Shown in pieces: positions 61,466 through 64,000 of a DNA stretch of 64,000 nucleotides. The notes under the pieces were generated by a model. It searched no databases, had not been told where the DNA came from, and saw only the letters and a program-made list of their open reading frames with translations. The stretch is from Pyxicephalus adspersus. Lineage: Eukaryota; Chordata; Amphibia; Anura; Pyxicephalidae. Position numbers and translations under genes: made by a program. The first letter of the stretch is position 1; each line of letters begins with the position of its first letter. The stretch lies in contig NC_092859.1 of the NCBI RefSeq assembly GCF_032062135.1, positions 90,415,483 to 90,479,482 of the forward strand. The letters are read 5' to 3'.

Positions 61466-63088
61466 ACAGATAAAACCAATAATTAACAGATTGTTTATGA
61501 AAAGAAAATCCTACTGCAACATTCCTGTTATAGGTTCAACAACTAAACCATTCAATTGACAAGGTAAAAAAGCACCAATATATCTGTAAGAAAACTTAAA
61601 TAGAGAATGAGAGTTGATTCCTGGTTGGTTTGAATGAGGTCAGTGGTCCTCTTTTTTTTGCTCATTAGAATTAGTTGCTGACCACACTATTCATATTTCC
61701 AGCTGTCAATGTTCCCTTTTAGTAAAGGTCAAGAGGCTTTCATTACAGCTGCTTTTGTTTGAAGAGGTTTTTTTTTTAAAGAGTATTCCTAGTTAACCAA
61801 TCGCAGAGAAGGAATCGCAGTGAATATCCAAAACAATACCACTTTTCTGCTCTTTTTTTGAAACTCAAGTTTCAAGTGATTTAGGATGTTAATGTATGAA
61901 TTTTTATGAAACTTCACTATATTCAACTGATTGGTAAATGAAAAAATTTTAAGCTTAATATATTTTAACCTTTAAATAGGTTGCATAGCCCAAACTTTAG
62001 GGTGAAAAGATGCATTTTGAACCCAACTGAGGGGCAATTTGTATCATAATTCACAGTAGCTACCTAAAATTTGTGACCAACAATACATTTTTGTTCTAAG
62101 TCAATTGGTACTCCCCCTTATTAAAGATTTTTACACGTTCATTTATTCATGTAGTGGGGTCATTCTTAGAATTCAAATTAGGCTTTTTTTCCAGCCATGG
62201 AACCTCAGTGATTAGAAAAAAGGGTCAGGAAGTGCCTTCCCCCCTTTCTGTGGACTGGAGTACTTGGCCTTCAGTCAGTTTTTTTTACCCCCTACAAGAG
62301 CAGGGATGGGTTAGAAATGTGTATAGGTTTTATTACAGTGTGTGCCCATACTGAGAATGCTTCCTTTTATCCTTCGTATGGCCACTAGGACTAGACAAGT
62401 AGTAAAGGTTGTCTTCACAATGAGCAAAATGTCTCATAATGGGGCTTAGACATTAATACAAATATAATTATACTGTCAATAAAGGGTAATTGACAGTAGA
62501 ATCCTCAAAAAGGCCACAGGGACAGAAAATAAAACCACTGAGGTTCCCAAAATAATGGACAACTTAGCAGAATATCAAGAGTGTTCTGTGGCCCTGAGAT
62601 ATTTGGGGGTGCCATTTGAAGATTGGAAGAGTTTTCCCTCAGCAGCACAGTGCCTAAAGTTACAATAAGATATTAAAGACTGATTAGATACCTTATAGCT
62701 GTCATATGCCTACATAGTGGGGGTCAGAGAGTGTTACAATGATACTACTATCTCTAGCAAACACAGGAATGCTTTGGTGGCACATAATAAGGCACCATTA
62801 TTAATTTTTGGAAGATGATTCTGTCCAATCAAGCTTGTAATATGAGAAGTAAGGATGTGTAACATACAACAGGCAGGGGTGGGTAGGATTGGTAGCACAG
62901 CAAAGCATAGCAAAAAAGCAGATAGAGTAGGTTGGTAGGATAGCAAAGGAACAATATAGAATCAATAAGCGAGGGTTTGATTAAAATGCTAGCAACATGG
63001 TTTGGACATAGGTAAACAATGAATGGCTAGGCATTAGAATATTCCTGCCTGTTAGCGTAATAGACACTGTGCAATCAACCTGTTTACT
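61466..63088. other. Intergenic, nothing recognised
   Basis: No supported gene or repeat. Confidence 0.4.
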
Positions 63089-63096
63089 CTGTACAT

Positions 63097-63323
63097 CAGG
63101 GGTCGGCAAACTCCGGCCTTTAAGCCAGATACGGCTAGCCAGAAGTTTCCTTTCAGCAGCGTTCCCTCTCCTACATATGGATTGCAGAGGAGAGGGATTT
63201 CCTTTCAGGTGTTCCTGGTGGGGGGCAAAGCCATAAGCGTGGGACTCGAGAGAGAGTCTGGACTAGTGTGCCTTCTTGAGCTCCTAAAATGGAATAGTAG
63301 CCAAAAAAGTTGGCTGACCCCTG
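63097..63323. mobile_element. Non-autonomous hAT transposon with perfect 8-bp target duplication
   Basis: 227 bp. The left end CAGGGGTCGGCAAACT and the right end AGTTGGCTGACCCCTG are near-perfect inverted repeats of hAT type. CTGTACAT occurs directly outside on both sides (63089-63096 and 63324-63331), exactly the 8-bp duplication expected for hAT. No transposase is present, so it was moved in trans. Confidence 0.93.
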
Positions 63324-63331
63324 CTGTACAT

Positions 63332-64000
63332 CAACAGGTACAATACGATATTGCAAAGTACAGATTACATGCACAGTAGTTGATGTTTTTACTGAGTGCT
63401 GAGATTTCAGGTTTGGTATTAAGGTCTTTAGAGAATGCAATGGTACCAGCAGAACAGTGCATTTTACAAGAGGGAAATATGAAATACAGAAACACAACAA
63501 GCTACATCTAGATTTCATTTGGGTAGCAAGTTTAAGGTCAATATTATATTAAAATAATATTACCTTGTAATTCCAAAATTGAATAGAAATAGAGTGCATA
63601 ATTTCTAGTAATACACCTTCAGACTCACGCACATGGGAATGAAAACATCTAATTGGCTTCTGTCCTAGTCACTGTCTTATATTTTAGCAAACATTGTGCA
63701 GATAAATAATATACCAAGATAGAATTTGGGTAACAGCAATTAGCCAGTGGACCTTTTTTTAAAATTATATTCAGCTCTCTATTAAACTAGCCATCCACCT
63801 ATTGAATGCAGTCAAAGTATTAACAAGCAACAAATCCATTAAAAGAATTGTATTCACTTGTACCAAGATTATGTAAAGTAAAACATTTATTATACATTCC
63901 TAATTATTATTTAATTTAAGAGGTTGTTGAATATACCTGAAAACTTTAATAATATTTTAGAAACATGTGTAATCACATTCTTAATTGTATTTCATACTGT
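63332..64000. other. Intergenic, nothing recognised
   Basis: AT-rich to the end of the window, with no supported gene. Confidence 0.4.

Overview
This window is nuclear DNA of a vertebrate, most likely a frog. The evidence is one vertebrate-type gene (AMIGO2) whose whole coding sequence sits in a single exon, AT-rich surroundings, and many interspersed repeats whose ends and layouts resemble families I associate with frog genomes. These include palindromic elements with a 'gggcctgatttattaaagct' end, a tRNA-like SINE, Tc1/mariner and hAT remnants, and TTAA- or TTA-flanked MITEs. The species assignment is inference; no search was run. There are no bacterial or viral operons, rRNA genes, convincing tRNA genes or CRISPR arrays.

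Layout. Positions 1-13260 hold a nearly perfect head-to-tail duplication with a unit of about 7135 bp. Bases 1-6125 recur at 7137-13260, and I found only three differences by eye. The junction lies inside a decayed protein-coding pseudogene, so copy 1 is cut off and copy 2 runs on to about 13700. AMIGO2 follows at about 15.4-19.4 kb. It has a non-coding first exon, a 200-bp intron, a leader dense in upstream ATGs, an intact 520-codon reading frame and a long 3' UTR with several AATAAA signals. AMIGO2 is the only gene I can support as functional.

From about 19.5 kb to the end the window is intergenic. It contains a ~40-bp minisatellite (20.1-20.65 kb), a dead mariner transposase followed by nested hairpins (22.4-23.4 kb), several copies of a ~750-bp LTR-like repeat (27.0, 43.3, 46.3 and 59.0 kb), and a second minisatellite (29.3-29.7 kb). 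Inverted-repeat elements lie at 31.0, 32.7, 38.1, 39.4 and 63.1 kb, and a decayed non-LTR reverse transcriptase lies at 40.6 kb. A larger DNA element carrying another repeat inside it spans 42.6-44.5 kb. A solo LTR with a precise 5-bp target duplication has split a Tc1-like transposon at 54.7-55.7 kb. A compact two-LTR element of 1257 bp lies at 60.2-61.46 kb.

I found no undescribed multi-gene system. The most notable items are the near-identical 7.1-kb duplication just upstream of AMIGO2 (a very recent event or an assembly artefact), the small two-LTR element, the clean LTR-in-Tc1 nesting, the TTAA-flanked element with long internal palindromes, and the uORF-rich AMIGO2 leader.
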